The notes beneath the pieces are model-generated. The model ran no database searches, had not been told where the DNA came from, and saw nothing but the letters and a program-made list of their open reading frames with translations. This document shows, piece after piece, positions 10,761 through 18,719 of a stretch of DNA of 39,346 bases (position 1 is the stretch's first letter; each line of letters starts with the position of its first letter). The position numbers and the translations under genes are program-made. The stretch comes from Bacteroidota bacterium (GTDB lineage Bacteria; Bacteroidota; Bacteroidia; Bacteroidales; CAIWKO01), in NCBI GenBank assembly GCA_037133915.1, contig JBAXND010000041.1:1-39346 (forward strand), written 5' to 3'.

Positions 10761-10794
10761 AAAGGCGGTGCAGCAATAATGCGCCGCCTTTTTT
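10761..10794 (+). terminator. Rho-independent terminator of the giant gene
   Basis: A 9-bp stem (GGCGGTGCA with TGCGCCGCC, one G-T wobble) encloses a 7-nt loop and is followed by TTTTTT, 25 bases after the stop codon of the giant gene. AAA before the stem can extend the pairing. Confidence 0.9.
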
Positions 10795-10824
10795 ATACAT
10801 TTGCCATTATTATTATTGAAAATC

Positions 10825-11820
10825 GTGAACCGAAACACCTTATACCTTGCTCTAATATCTTCTTTTTTCATCCTTACGGGATGTAAAAAAGAGAAGATGA
10901 TTACCGCGAATGAAACCTATATTCAGCTTGATGCATCAACAACGCTGCGCGATATCTGCTTTGTGAACGACAGCATTGTGTTTGTTTGTGGAGGTTCGCC
11001 CGGTAAAAACGGCACTATATGGCAGAGTAAGGACGGCGGACGGGTTTTTAATCGCATTCTGGATGTTCCCCAGCGCTGCATTTATGATATTGACTTCGGG
11101 AATAATAACAACGGTTATGCCGGAGGCGATGATGTTTTGCTGCTTCACACTACCGATGGAGGTTTAACATGGAAGAATGAATTTGAAAATCATGATTTCA
11201 GTGAATGGCAGGAATTTATAACGCCTATACGTAAGGTGCGCGCATTGGGCATACAGTGGGTGGTGGCTGTCGGAGGCGATACCTATTATAAAGGCATTAT
11301 GTGCAACACATGGAACTGGGGGCAGAACTGGACATTCCGCAATTACGACAATCAACTGAACGATATGGTGATGCCCGGGGGCTCGTATGCCCGTATATGC
11401 GGCTACGGCCGGATGTTTGCTTCAACGGATACCTGCCGGACGCTGCATGACCTTGATGTGCCCAACGACCATTTTACGGGCATAGATTTTTATGATAATA
11501 ACCATGGAATTGCCTGTGGTTATAATGGCGGAATTTACCTTACCACCGATGGCGGAACTTCTTGGAAAACCGCCCTTGAACCCAATGGTTCCACCGGTTC
11601 GCGAAAGCATTTGAACGACGTCACCTTTACGCCTTCGCATAATGCTGTGGTGGTAGGAGCTAACGGACTTATTTTATACAGCAGCGATGGTGGAACATCA
11701 TGGGCAACCGTTGAGCATGATGTCACCGACGATCTTTTCTGCGTGCATGCAGTTTCTGATACCGAATTTTTATACTGTGGTGCCGGCGGCAGGTTATACC
11801 GCATCAACCTGATGAACTGA
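10825..11820 (+). CDS. YCF48/BNR-repeat beta-propeller lipoprotein
   Basis: This is a predicted exported lipoprotein of 331 residues. The GTG at 10825 is chosen because it gives a compact signal (VNRNTLYLALISSFFILTGC) with a lipobox and Cys at residue 20; TTG codons at 10801 and 10816 are alternatives in the same frame. The mature part holds repeats of the form S/T-x-DGG-x-T/S-W (SKDGG, TTDGGLTW, TTDGGTSW, SSDGGTSW), the hallmark of YCF48/HCF136-like and BNR-type propellers. In Bacteroidota such lipoproteins are common, mostly without assigned function, and the photosystem assembly role of the plant homologue does not apply. A terminator separates it from the giant gene, so it probably has its own promoter, but I found no clear one. 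Confidence 0.8.
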   Translation: MNRNTLYLALISSFFILTGCKKEKMITANETYIQLDASTTLRDICFVNDSIVFVCGGSPGKNGTIWQSKDGGRVFNRILDVPQRCIYDIDFGNNNNGYAGGDDVLLLHTTDGGLTWKNEFENHDFSEWQEFITPIRKVRALGIQWVVAVGGDTYYKGIMCNTWNWGQNWTFRNYDNQLNDMVMPGGSYARICGYGRMFASTDTCRTLHDLDVPNDHFTGIDFYDNNHGIACGYNGGIYLTTDGGTSWKTALEPNGSTGSRKHLNDVTFTPSHNAVVVGANGLILYSSDGGTSWATVEHDVTDDLFCVHAVSDTEFLYCGAGGRLYRINLMN

Positions 11821-11902
11821 TTACCTGATGTAAATTACGCGCGCCAGCCAGTGATTCATACAATGATAGTATGCCCAAGTATCAATCGAGGATGGAAATT
11901 CA

Positions 11903-13093
11903 TCAAAACCTAATCCCCACAGCACTTTCGGCAAAGTCGGCGGTCAGCAGATTCGTTTTTATGTAAATACCAAACCACATATTGAAGCGCCGCACCTCCG
12001 ATGTACGAAACAGGTAAACCTGTCCGCCAATTTTATTGCACCAGTACGTTTTCAGCATGGCCGATGTTCCGCTGCCCAGCAATAATTTGTAATAATCGCG
12101 CTGAAAGGGATTGTAAATATTGACACCGCTCTGCCAAACCAGCCCAAAACGCCCGATCAAAAATTCGTGTCCAACGAAAATACTCGCCGTTACTGATTTT
12201 CTTATTTGTCCGGAGTCATAAAAATTCTGGTTGCGGATGTAATCATAAAAACCGGTATAATAATTCACAAAAATGCCCGCATGAACATTGCTTATTTTAC
12301 CCACTCTTATGGATGCAAACAGGCTCAGTGCATATACCGGATAATGCGCTCCGCCCAGGGGTTTGGTGGCCGAGCCGAACTCATGTGTTCCATAACCGAA
12401 ACGCAGGTTCATCATAACACGACGGTCCTTTGCGGCAGCGGTGCTTTCTTTTTTAAGCGGTGCGGGTTTCCCTGCAGGATAATAGCGTATTCCGGCATTC
12501 AGAGCTACGGTATTCATCCCCACATTGGGCAGGTGCGAATGTCCGTTGCTGCAGTGTATAAAACTGACTCCGCCGTACAGAGCCCAGTGGCTGCTGAGTC
12601 TCTTTCTCAAATTTACCGAAAGGTTGGCAATGCCCGTAAAACGTGACCCTATGATAATATTTTCGGGGTTTGAAATGCGGTTGTATCGGGTATCGAAATA
12701 TGCAAGACCCACGCCTACTCTTACATCGGCAGCGATTTTTCTTTCATCCTTGCTTTCAAGAAGCAGATAGGGAAGCAGGCTGTAGTTATTTCCCAATACG
12801 GCGGGATTGCCCAGATATCCGTAAAGAAACGCCACTCCGTACTGCGGATAACGCCAGTCGGCATGCCATGGTTTTGTTCCAAATGTTTTATATCCCACGT
12901 TGGCTTCAAAATATCCGTTAATGCCATTTTTCGGATAATCGGGATATATCTTTATTTGCCTTCCGGCGAAACCGGCACATTCAAACACCCAGCCTTTCAA
13001 TTTAGGAGGCACGGCAGGGGCATCTTCCTGCGCAATGCAGCAAAAAGAGGTTAATATGAATAGCAGTACCGCCGGAATTGTTTGAATCTTCAT
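11903..13093 (-). CDS. PagL-like outer-membrane lipid A deacylase family (acyloxyacyl hydrolase-related)
   Basis: The 396-residue protein begins with a signal peptide (MKIQTIPAVLLFILTSFCCIAQ) and ends in an aromatic Phe, as outer-membrane barrels do. Residues 178-194 read FIHCSNGHSHLPNVGMN. This matches the H-x-S-N-G...PN-x-G-x-N signature of PagL-type lipid A 3-O-deacylases, in which the His and Ser (here H180 and S182) are catalytic. PagL itself is only about 170-190 residues, so this protein carries a barrel roughly twice as long, which is usual for the acyloxyacyl hydrolase group in Bacteroidota. Removal of a lipid A acyl chain is inferred. It lies downstream of sodB, with a terminator between, so it is probably transcribed separately. 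Confidence 0.75.
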   Translation of the reverse strand: MKIQTIPAVLLFILTSFCCIAQEDAPAVPPKLKGWVFECAGFAGRQIKIYPDYPKNGINGYFEANVGYKTFGTKPWHADWRYPQYGVAFLYGYLGNPAVLGNNYSLLPYLLLESKDERKIAADVRVGVGLAYFDTRYNRISNPENIIIGSRFTGIANLSVNLRKRLSSHWALYGGVSFIHCSNGHSHLPNVGMNTVALNAGIRYYPAGKPAPLKKESTAAAKDRRVMMNLRFGYGTHEFGSATKPLGGAHYPVYALSLFASIRVGKISNVHAGIFVNYYTGFYDYIRNQNFYDSGQIRKSVTASIFVGHEFLIGRFGLVWQSGVNIYNPFQRDYYKLLLGSGTSAMLKTYWCNKIGGQVYLFRTSEVRRFNMWFGIYIKTNLLTADFAESAVGIRF

Positions 13094-13097
13094 AGCA

Positions 13098-13131
13098 TAA
13101 AAAAAACCGGAACATCAGAGTGATGCCCGGC
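13098..13131 (-). terminator. Terminator of sodB
   Basis: On the minus strand, CCGGGCATCA pairs with TGATGTTCCGG (one bulged T and one wobble) around a 3-nt loop, followed by a run of eight T. It lies between the sodB stop and the start of the PagL-like gene. Confidence 0.8.
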
Positions 13132-13156
13132 TGTAAAAATATTAAAAATAGTGCAA

Positions 13157-13732
13157 CTATAAGCGTGCGCCAACAGCATTCCAGTCTATGAGATTCCAGA
13201 AGGATGCTATGTAATCAGGGCGTTTGTTCTGCTGGTCAAGGTAGTAGGCATGTTCCCACACATCGCAGGTCATGAGCGGTGTAAGTCCGTTGCGAAGCGG
13301 ATTTCCGGCATTGCTTTCCTGAACAATACCCAGCGTACCGTCGGCATTCTTTACAAGCCATGCCCAGCCCGAGCCAAACAATGTTGCTGCTGCGGTACTG
13401 AATTTTTCTTTGAATTGTTCAAAGCTTCCGAAGTCGCGGTTAATGGCTGCCGCCATATCGCCGGTGGGCAGTCCGCCGCCGTTTGGCTTCATGCAGTTCC
13501 AGTAAAATGTGTGATTCCATATCTGCGCACCATTGTTGAAAATGCCGGCAGTGGCTTTCTTTACAATTTCTTCAAGACTCAGATTCTCAAATTCAGTTCC
13601 AACAATAAGCTTGTTTAAATTGGTAACATAAGCCTGATGATGCTTTCCATAATGGAATTCAATGGTTTTTGCCGAAATATACGGTTCCAGAGCATCGTGT
13701 CCGTAAGGCAATTTTGGAAGTTCGTGTATCAT
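13157..13732 (-). CDS. sodB: Superoxide dismutase, Fe-type
   Basis: This 191-residue enzyme converts superoxide to oxygen and hydrogen peroxide in the cytoplasm, and its length is normal for the family. The four metal ligands are visible: H27 (FHYGKHH), H74 (WNHTFYW), D157 and H161 ([10 protein letters not shown]). Gln at residue 70 in NNGAQIWNH sits where iron-type enzymes place their active-site Gln, so Fe or cambialistic use is more likely than strict Mn use. The start is ATG ([11 protein letters not shown]), with no signal peptide. An exact TAnnTTTG box lies about 60 bases upstream, and a terminator follows the gene, so it looks monocistronic. Confidence 0.95.
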   Translation of the reverse strand: MIHELPKLPYGHDALEPYISAKTIEFHYGKHHQAYVTNLNKLIVGTEFENLSLEEIVKKATAGIFNNGAQIWNHTFYWNCMKPNGGGLPTGDMAAAINRDFGSFEQFKEKFSTAAATLFGSGWAWLVKNADGTLGIVQESNAGNPLRNGLTPLMTCDVWEHAYYLDQQNKRPDYIASFWNLIDWNAVGARL

Positions 13733-13791
13733 GATTATTTAGGTTTTAAGTGAAATATTCTTTCTGTGAAATAGATTATAACGCAAGAAAT

Positions 13792-13799
13792 CAAATGTA
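13792..13799 (-). promoter_or_regulatory. Candidate -7 promoter box of sodB
   Basis: On the minus strand the sequence is TACATTTG, an exact match to the Bacteroidota -7 consensus TAnnTTTG, about 60 bases upstream of the sodB ATG. I could not find a convincing -33 TTTG at the right spacing. Confidence 0.45.
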
Positions 13800-13930
13800 A
13801 AAATACGAAAGCCCTGTCTATTATTCATAAAAGAAAACGCGTATATGAGAAAAATCAGGTTTACAGGCATCCATAGCGCGCGTTTTTATTGAATACATCT
13901 TCGCAAAAATGATGTTATTTGTATTTTGCA

Positions 13931-13938
13931 TATTTTTG
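13931..13938 (+). promoter_or_regulatory. Candidate -7 promoter box of the small lipoprotein gene
   Basis: TATTTTTG matches TAnnTTTG exactly, 24 bases upstream of the ATG at 13963. The -33 region is A-rich and shows no clear TTTG at about 19-20 nt spacing. Confidence 0.45.
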
Positions 13939-13962
13939 TGATAACATAAACTTAACCGAATA

Positions 13963-14211
13963 ATGAAAAAGACAATATTATATTTCTGCTTTGCACTTTC
14001 GTTGCTTGCTGTAAGCTGTGGTCCGAGCAAAGAAGAGCAGGAAAAACAAAAACGCCAGGAAGATTCTTTGATGGATATTGAACGCAACAGCGCCCTCGAC
14101 GATGCCGACAAAATGCTGAAGCAGGCTGATTCACTGGATAAAGTGAAACAGGATTCTGTCAAAGCCATTGAAGAAAAAAAGGCGGCCACCGGTAAAAAAG
14201 GCGGAAAGTAA
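13963..14211 (+). CDS. Small charged lipoprotein
   Basis: This is an 82-residue protein with a clear lipoprotein signal: MKKTILYFCFALSLLAVSC, with Cys at residue 19 as the lipidation site. The mature part is almost entirely charged and predicted helical (repeated KQ, DSL and EEKK stretches), ending KKGGK. I recognise no family. Small lipoproteins of this kind in Bacteroidota are often outer-membrane or periplasmic spacers, but that is inference. It lies 85 bp upstream of the five-gene importer operon in the same direction. A separate strong promoter sits between them, so it may be an independent unit. Confidence 0.75.
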   Translation: MKKTILYFCFALSLLAVSCGPSKEEQEKQKRQEDSLMDIERNSALDDADKMLKQADSLDKVKQDSVKAIEEKKAATGKKGGK

Positions 14212-14242
14212 TCGTACATGCCCAATCTTTCTTGTCCGTTAT

Positions 14243-14273
14243 TTTGAAAGTAGTCGTAATTATCCTATTTTTG
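14243..14273 (+). promoter_or_regulatory. Strong Bacteroidota-type promoter of the importer operon
   Basis: TTTG at 14243-14246 is followed by a 19-nt spacer and TATTTTTG at 14266-14273, an exact match to the -33/-7 pattern TTTG and TAnnTTTG. Transcription would start near 14280, leaving a leader of only about 17 nt before the ATG at 14297. Confidence 0.8.
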
Positions 14274-14296
14274 ATTTGTTATAAATCTTTACAGAT

Positions 14297-15007
14297 ATGG
14301 GATTTGATTTTAAGAAAATAAAAGGGCTGTTCATTCAAACGGTAGAAGAACCCACGCAAAAGGATGCCGGGGCGCAGAATAAAAATGCCGGTGGTGCCGA
14401 CCAAAGTAAAGATATCATTGATATTCTTAAAGAGAAACCGGGTTCGCAGCAGCGCACAGACGTGAAGCCGGCGGGCGACGGAACGGTTGATCATAAAATT
14501 CTGGATTCGCTGTTACAGGCTATTGAAGCAAAAAATATGGCCGGCGAAGATTATCTTGAATATCTTGATTCGCTGAAAGCCATGCAAAACATACCGCTCG
14601 ACGAGCCGGTAAAGATTCAGACCGTACTTGCTACCCTGTCGACCAAAGGGCTTACAAAACAGAAAATATATGACAGCGCGGCTTTTTATCTTACCATTCT
14701 TGATGATGAAAAATCGAAGTTCTACAAGGCGCTTGAAAAGCAGACGAAAGATAATGTTACGGCGCAGAAGAACAGCATCACCGCCCTTGACGAGCTGATT
14801 AAAACAAAAAGTTCTCAGATTGCCCAGCTCACCAAAGAGATTACGGCACATCAGGAAGAAATTGCCGCGGCAAAAACAAAAATTACAGAATCGGAATCCA
14901 GAATAAAAAACACAGAGAATAATTTTGTGAAAACATGGGAATTCGTTGCGCAGCAAATGAAAGAAAATGTTGAAAAGATAAAAGCGCTGGATGCGCCTAA
15001 AAATTAA
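14297..15007 (+). CDS. Cytoplasmic coiled-coil protein, first gene of the importer operon
   Basis: This 236-residue protein has no signal peptide and no membrane segment. After a basic start (MGFDFKKIKGLF) comes a low-complexity stretch (about residues 20-60). A globular helical part follows (about 65-135), then a long heptad-like coiled coil from about residue 145 to the end, rich in Lys, Glu and Thr. I do not recognise a named family. The layout resembles a scaffold or partner that binds another coiled coil. The next gene, 18 bp downstream, encodes a coiled-coil membrane protein, so the two may form a complex. Function is unknown; operon membership is well supported by spacing and the promoter just upstream. 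Confidence 0.75.
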   Translation: MGFDFKKIKGLFIQTVEEPTQKDAGAQNKNAGGADQSKDIIDILKEKPGSQQRTDVKPAGDGTVDHKILDSLLQAIEAKNMAGEDYLEYLDSLKAMQNIPLDEPVKIQTVLATLSTKGLTKQKIYDSAAFYLTILDDEKSKFYKALEKQTKDNVTAQKNSITALDELIKTKSSQIAQLTKEITAHQEEIAAAKTKITESESRIKNTENNFVKTWEFVAQQMKENVEKIKALDAPKN

Positions 15008-15025
15008 AACCTAAAAAGAAAAATT

Positions 15026-16096
15026 ATGTTTGGCTTTTTTAAAAGAGATAAATCACCGGACAGCAGCGGTAAAAAATCATTCTGGAAACGCCCCGAAGGC
15101 GTTACCGGTTTTTTGTTTGGTGCAGGAATACTGGCAGGTCTGGGATGGCTGGCCTATAAATTCCTGCCGTTTATTGTAAGCATTCTGCAGAATGCCGTTT
15201 ATGCCACTATTTTCTTTGCTTTGCTCGGCGGGCTGTTATATATTCTGCTCGACCCCAAGTTCCGCACCCTGGTGTGGTTCCTCTATAAAAGCGCCATGCG
15301 CGCCATTACCGGATGGTTTGTAAAGATTGACCCTATCGGGATTCTTGAAACCTACGTCGAAAATCTGTACAAAAATCTGCGCGAGATGAACGAGCACATC
15401 GGCAAACTGAAAGGACAGATGCAGAAGCTGAAAATGATTATCGATACCAATACCCGCGAAATGGAGCAGGCGCTGAGTATGGCTGAAGCCGCCAAAAAGA
15501 AAGGGAATATGGACGTGGTGGTAATCAATACACGGCAGTACGGCAGGCTGAACGAATCTACCGGCCGCTACAAAGAACTGCTGGCAAAAATGGAGATACT
15601 GTACCGCATCCTTTCGAAAATGTACACCAACTCCGAATATCTCATCAAGGATATTGAAAACGAAGTCCGCATACGCAAACAGGAACGCGAAGCCATAAAA
15701 TCGGGCTATTCGGCAATGAAGAGCGCCATGAATATCATCAAGGGCGATCCCGATAAAAAAGAAATGTTCGACCGTGCCATGGAAGCCATTGTTGACGACG
15801 TAAGCGGTAAAATAGGTGAGATGGAACGCTTCATGGAAGTTTCGGCTACCTTCATTGACAGCATAGATATACAGAACGGCGTTTACGAACAAAAAGGGCT
15901 GGAACTGCTCGAGAAAATGGAAAAGGAAGGCATTTCATTCCTGCTGGACGATAAAACCAAAAAGCTGGACGACCATGCCGTGGACGAATTTGACCTGAAA
16001 GAACTCAATACAGATAAAGAAAAAATTGAGGTAAAGCAGAAAAGCGGCGACGGTCAGGCAGAGAAGAATAATTACAACGACCTCTTTAAAGAATAA
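15026..16096 (+). CDS. Membrane-anchored PspA-like coiled-coil protein
   Basis: This 356-residue protein has two hydrophobic segments near the N-terminus (about residues 26-52 and 55-75). An amphipathic stretch (about 79-100) and a long helical coiled coil (about 105-300) follow, then an acidic and Lys-rich tail ending NNYNDLFKE. The coiled coil begins with DPIGILETYVENL and has the length and feel of PspA/IM30 (DP...Y...L..., then an Ala-rich region near AEAAKKKGN). Known PspA proteins lack two such transmembrane helices, so this is at best a divergent membrane-tethered relative. It lies 18 bp after the coiled-coil gene and 23 bp before the substrate-binding gene. A scaffold or membrane-stress role next to the importer is inference. 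Confidence 0.65.
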   Translation: MFGFFKRDKSPDSSGKKSFWKRPEGVTGFLFGAGILAGLGWLAYKFLPFIVSILQNAVYATIFFALLGGLLYILLDPKFRTLVWFLYKSAMRAITGWFVKIDPIGILETYVENLYKNLREMNEHIGKLKGQMQKLKMIIDTNTREMEQALSMAEAAKKKGNMDVVVINTRQYGRLNESTGRYKELLAKMEILYRILSKMYTNSEYLIKDIENEVRIRKQEREAIKSGYSAMKSAMNIIKGDPDKKEMFDRAMEAIVDDVSGKIGEMERFMEVSATFIDSIDIQNGVYEQKGLELLEKMEKEGISFLLDDKTKKLDDHAVDEFDLKELNTDKEKIEVKQKSGDGQAEKNNYNDLFKE

Positions 16097-16119
16097 TTAA
16101 TAACCAAAAAGAATACAGC

Positions 16120-17652
16120 ATGAAATCAAGACTCACACCTTTGGCAAAACTGCTCATCGTAATTGTAGTGATTGGCGGTATCGCATTTGGCCTTTATAAA
16201 TCGGGGCTCATCAGCAAGATTGCGCCCAAAGGCAAAACAACCAACAATGACGAGTATGCCGATGATATCAAGGATGAGACCATCATCCGTATCGGTGTGA
16301 ATACCTGGGGCGGATTTGCCGGTGGACAGTACTTCAACGAAGGTTTTAAAGCCAGCAAAGAATCGCGTTTTTTGAAAGACTATGGATTCATTGCCGATTT
16401 TAAATTACTCGACGATTTTAACCAGTGCCGCGAAGCATGGAAAACAGACCAGATAGACGTTATGTATGCCACCGTCGATGGTTTTGTAACCGAAGTAGGC
16501 GGGCTCAAAGAATTTGAACCTCAGGTAATCTTTCAGTGCGACTGGTCGCGCGGAGGTGATGCCATTGTAGTAAGGCGCGGCATCAATGGCGTTGCCGACC
16601 TCGAAGGCAAAAAGGTGGCTTTCGCCGAAATGACAGCCAGCCACACATTCCTGCTGTGGATGCTCGAAGCCGGCGGTCTCGATTATTCCAAAATCATTCC
16701 CGTAAAGGTATCGAGCGGTCTGGAAGCTGCCGACCTGTTTAAAAAAGAACAGGTGGATGCTGCCGTAGTGTGGAGTCCCGATGATGCCGACTGTGTCGCT
16801 AAAGTTGCCGGCTCTAAAGTGCTGCAAAGCACCAAACAGGCATCGAATATTATTGCCGATGTGTTTGTTGCAAAAAAGAAATTCATCGAGAAGAATAAAA
16901 AAGTGATGAAAGGACTTGTGGAAGGATTTCTGAAAGGCAATGCCGAACTGAACGCCTCAGACGCCAATCGCAAAAAAGCAGCTAAGATACTGGCCGAAGG
17001 TATGCAGCAGCCCGAAGATTTTTGCTATCAGGCTATCAGCAATGTGCGCCTCTGTACTTACGGCGATAATGTCAACTTCTTCAATCTGAAAGGCAATTAT
17101 ACCGGCGTTACCGGCGAAGATATCTATAACCAGATGTCTCTGAAATATTCTAAAGCAGGATATCCCACGGCAAATGTGCCTACATGGAGAATGGTTTCAA
17201 ACTCATCGCTATTGGCGGATATCAGCCTCAGCGGACCCGATAACGCTGCCGAAGAAAACGCAAAATTCAATGCACCTACCGATGCCAACAAAACAGCCGG
17301 TGCCATTACTACCAAACGTGCCAGCATTTCATTTGCAAGCGGCTCATACGCGCTCGACGAAAATGCAAAATACATTGTTGATCACGAATTTGTTGACATA
17401 GCAAAATCCTTCGCCAATGCTCGTATCCGCATTGAAGGCAATACCGACAATACCGGAAACCCTGCCCGCAACAAGAAGCTCAGCGAACAACGAGCACAGG
17501 CAGTTGTGGATTATCTTATCAAAACGTATGGTTTTGACAAGAACCGCTTCGTGATTATTGGTAATGGCTCCGATAAGCCTGTTGCCGACAATGGAACTTT
17601 AGAAGGCAAAGCCCGCAATCGTCGTACTGATTTTGAAATCATACCGAACTAA
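16120..17652 (+). CDS. ABC-importer substrate-binding domain fused to an OmpA-like peptidoglycan-binding domain
   Basis: This is a 510-residue fusion. Residues 9-27 form one hydrophobic helix with no lipobox or obvious cleavage site, so it probably stays as an inner-membrane anchor. Residues about 55-345 are a periplasmic binding fold of the NMT1/SsuA/TauA group (start IIRIGVNTWGGFAGG, middle VADLEGKKVAFAEMTASHTF, then DAAVVWSPDD). After a linker, residues about 400-508 are an OmpA-like domain: GNTDNTG with D443, LSEQRA with R458, and a closing ARNRRTDFEI, the residues that hold diaminopimelate in known members. The permease begins 5 bp later and the ATPase follows. A substrate-binding protein tied to both the inner membrane and the cell wall is unusual. 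The ligand is unknown; nitrate, sulfonate or thiamine-precursor relatives only set the fold. Confidence 0.85.
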   Translation: MKSRLTPLAKLLIVIVVIGGIAFGLYKSGLISKIAPKGKTTNNDEYADDIKDETIIRIGVNTWGGFAGGQYFNEGFKASKESRFLKDYGFIADFKLLDDFNQCREAWKTDQIDVMYATVDGFVTEVGGLKEFEPQVIFQCDWSRGGDAIVVRRGINGVADLEGKKVAFAEMTASHTFLLWMLEAGGLDYSKIIPVKVSSGLEAADLFKKEQVDAAVVWSPDDADCVAKVAGSKVLQSTKQASNIIADVFVAKKKFIEKNKKVMKGLVEGFLKGNAELNASDANRKKAAKILAEGMQQPEDFCYQAISNVRLCTYGDNVNFFNLKGNYTGVTGEDIYNQMSLKYSKAGYPTANVPTWRMVSNSSLLADISLSGPDNAAEENAKFNAPTDANKTAGAITTKRASISFASGSYALDENAKYIVDHEFVDIAKSFANARIRIEGNTDNTGNPARNKKLSEQRAQAVVDYLIKTYGFDKNRFVIIGNGSDKPVADNGTLEGKARNRRTDFEIIPN

Positions 17653-17657
17653 ACTCT

Positions 17658-18707
17658 ATGAAACTATTCCGGATTAACGGACAAATATCAAAAAAAACAG
17701 GACTGCTGATAGAAATCGGAGGATTTCTGTTCATACTGTGCCTGTGGTTGATTGTTACGGCCGATATCGGGCCGCTGTCCATCAGCCATGCCGACCTTAA
17801 AACCAGCTTTCAGGGCGATACCATTTCGCAAAATCCTGTTGTACTGGCACATGGCGACACCATTGAGTGTAAATCGCCGGCGGCAAAATATACCTGGTAT
17901 CACAACGATGCCGAGATAAAAGAAGCGAAAAGTCCTGCGCTGAAATGCGCCGAAAAAGGAAGCTATTTCCTTGAAATTACGGCTGCCGACGGCAAAACAT
18001 CGCGCACCGAAACAATTGTGATGAAAAAGGGACCGATAGTGAAGCGCGGAATATTGCCATCGCCCATTGCCATGGTAAAATCATTTGGAGAGCTTCATAC
18101 CGAAGATGCGCTTGTTCGCAACACAGCCTATTCAGTGGCACTCAATTTTGCGGGTTACCTGGAAGCCATTGCACTGGCATTGCTGCTCGGCTTCCTGATT
18201 GGTCTGGTGCCTTTCTTCGGAAGCTTTCTGGGCCGTTATGTCGATGCCATCCGTTTTCTGCCGCTCACAGCCGTTACAGGGCTGTTTATAGCATGGTTCG
18301 GCATAGAAACCAATATGAAGGTTCAATTCCTTGCATTCGGTATTTTTGTGTACCTGCTTCCGGTAGTAGTGCAGCGTATTAAGGAAGTTGAAAAAACCTA
18401 TCTGCAAACAGCCTACACCTTAGGCGCATCTAGCTGGCAGACCATACGAACCGTTTTCTGGCCTTCGGTTACCTCGCGTATTTTTGATGATATCCGCGTA
18501 TTGACAGCTATTTCATGGACATACATCATCGTGGCCGAAATGATTAACCGCACGGGTGGCGTGGGCTCCATGATTTGGCTCGCCGCAAGACAAAGCCGTC
18601 TCGATAAGGTATTTGCGATACTGTTCGTAATCATCATCATCGGCATTATTCAGGATAAGCTGTTTCAGTGGCTTGATAAACTGTTATTCCCTTACAAACG
18701 CGCCTAA
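17658..18707 (+). CDS. ABC-importer permease (SsuC/TauC/NrtB type) with a periplasmic insert
   Basis: This is a 349-residue inner-membrane permease. The first membrane helix is at about residues 16-34. It is followed by an extra periplasmic region (about 36-128) with a Cys pair (C71, C97) and a TWYHND-type strand pattern that resembles a small Ig/PKD domain. From LPSPIAMVKSF onward it is a typical binding-protein-dependent permease, with the cytoplasmic EAA loop visible in TLGASSWQTIRTVFWPSV, which contacts the ATPase. Ordinary members of this family have only a short loop after helix 1. The gene is 5 bp after the substrate-binding fusion and 12 bp before the ATPase, so the three form one transporter. 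Confidence 0.9.
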   Translation: MKLFRINGQISKKTGLLIEIGGFLFILCLWLIVTADIGPLSISHADLKTSFQGDTISQNPVVLAHGDTIECKSPAAKYTWYHNDAEIKEAKSPALKCAEKGSYFLEITAADGKTSRTETIVMKKGPIVKRGILPSPIAMVKSFGELHTEDALVRNTAYSVALNFAGYLEAIALALLLGFLIGLVPFFGSFLGRYVDAIRFLPLTAVTGLFIAWFGIETNMKVQFLAFGIFVYLLPVVVQRIKEVEKTYLQTAYTLGASSWQTIRTVFWPSVTSRIFDDIRVLTAISWTYIIVAEMINRTGGVGSMIWLAARQSRLDKVFAILFVIIIIGIIQDKLFQWLDKLLFPYKRA

Positions 18708-18719
18708 ACCTGCATCGCC

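Noticed and set aside
15236..15892. 218-codon open frame antisense to the PspA-like gene
   Set aside because: Its product is a His/Phe-rich shadow of the coiled-coil codons. The plus-strand gene fits the operon spacing and has sensible domains.
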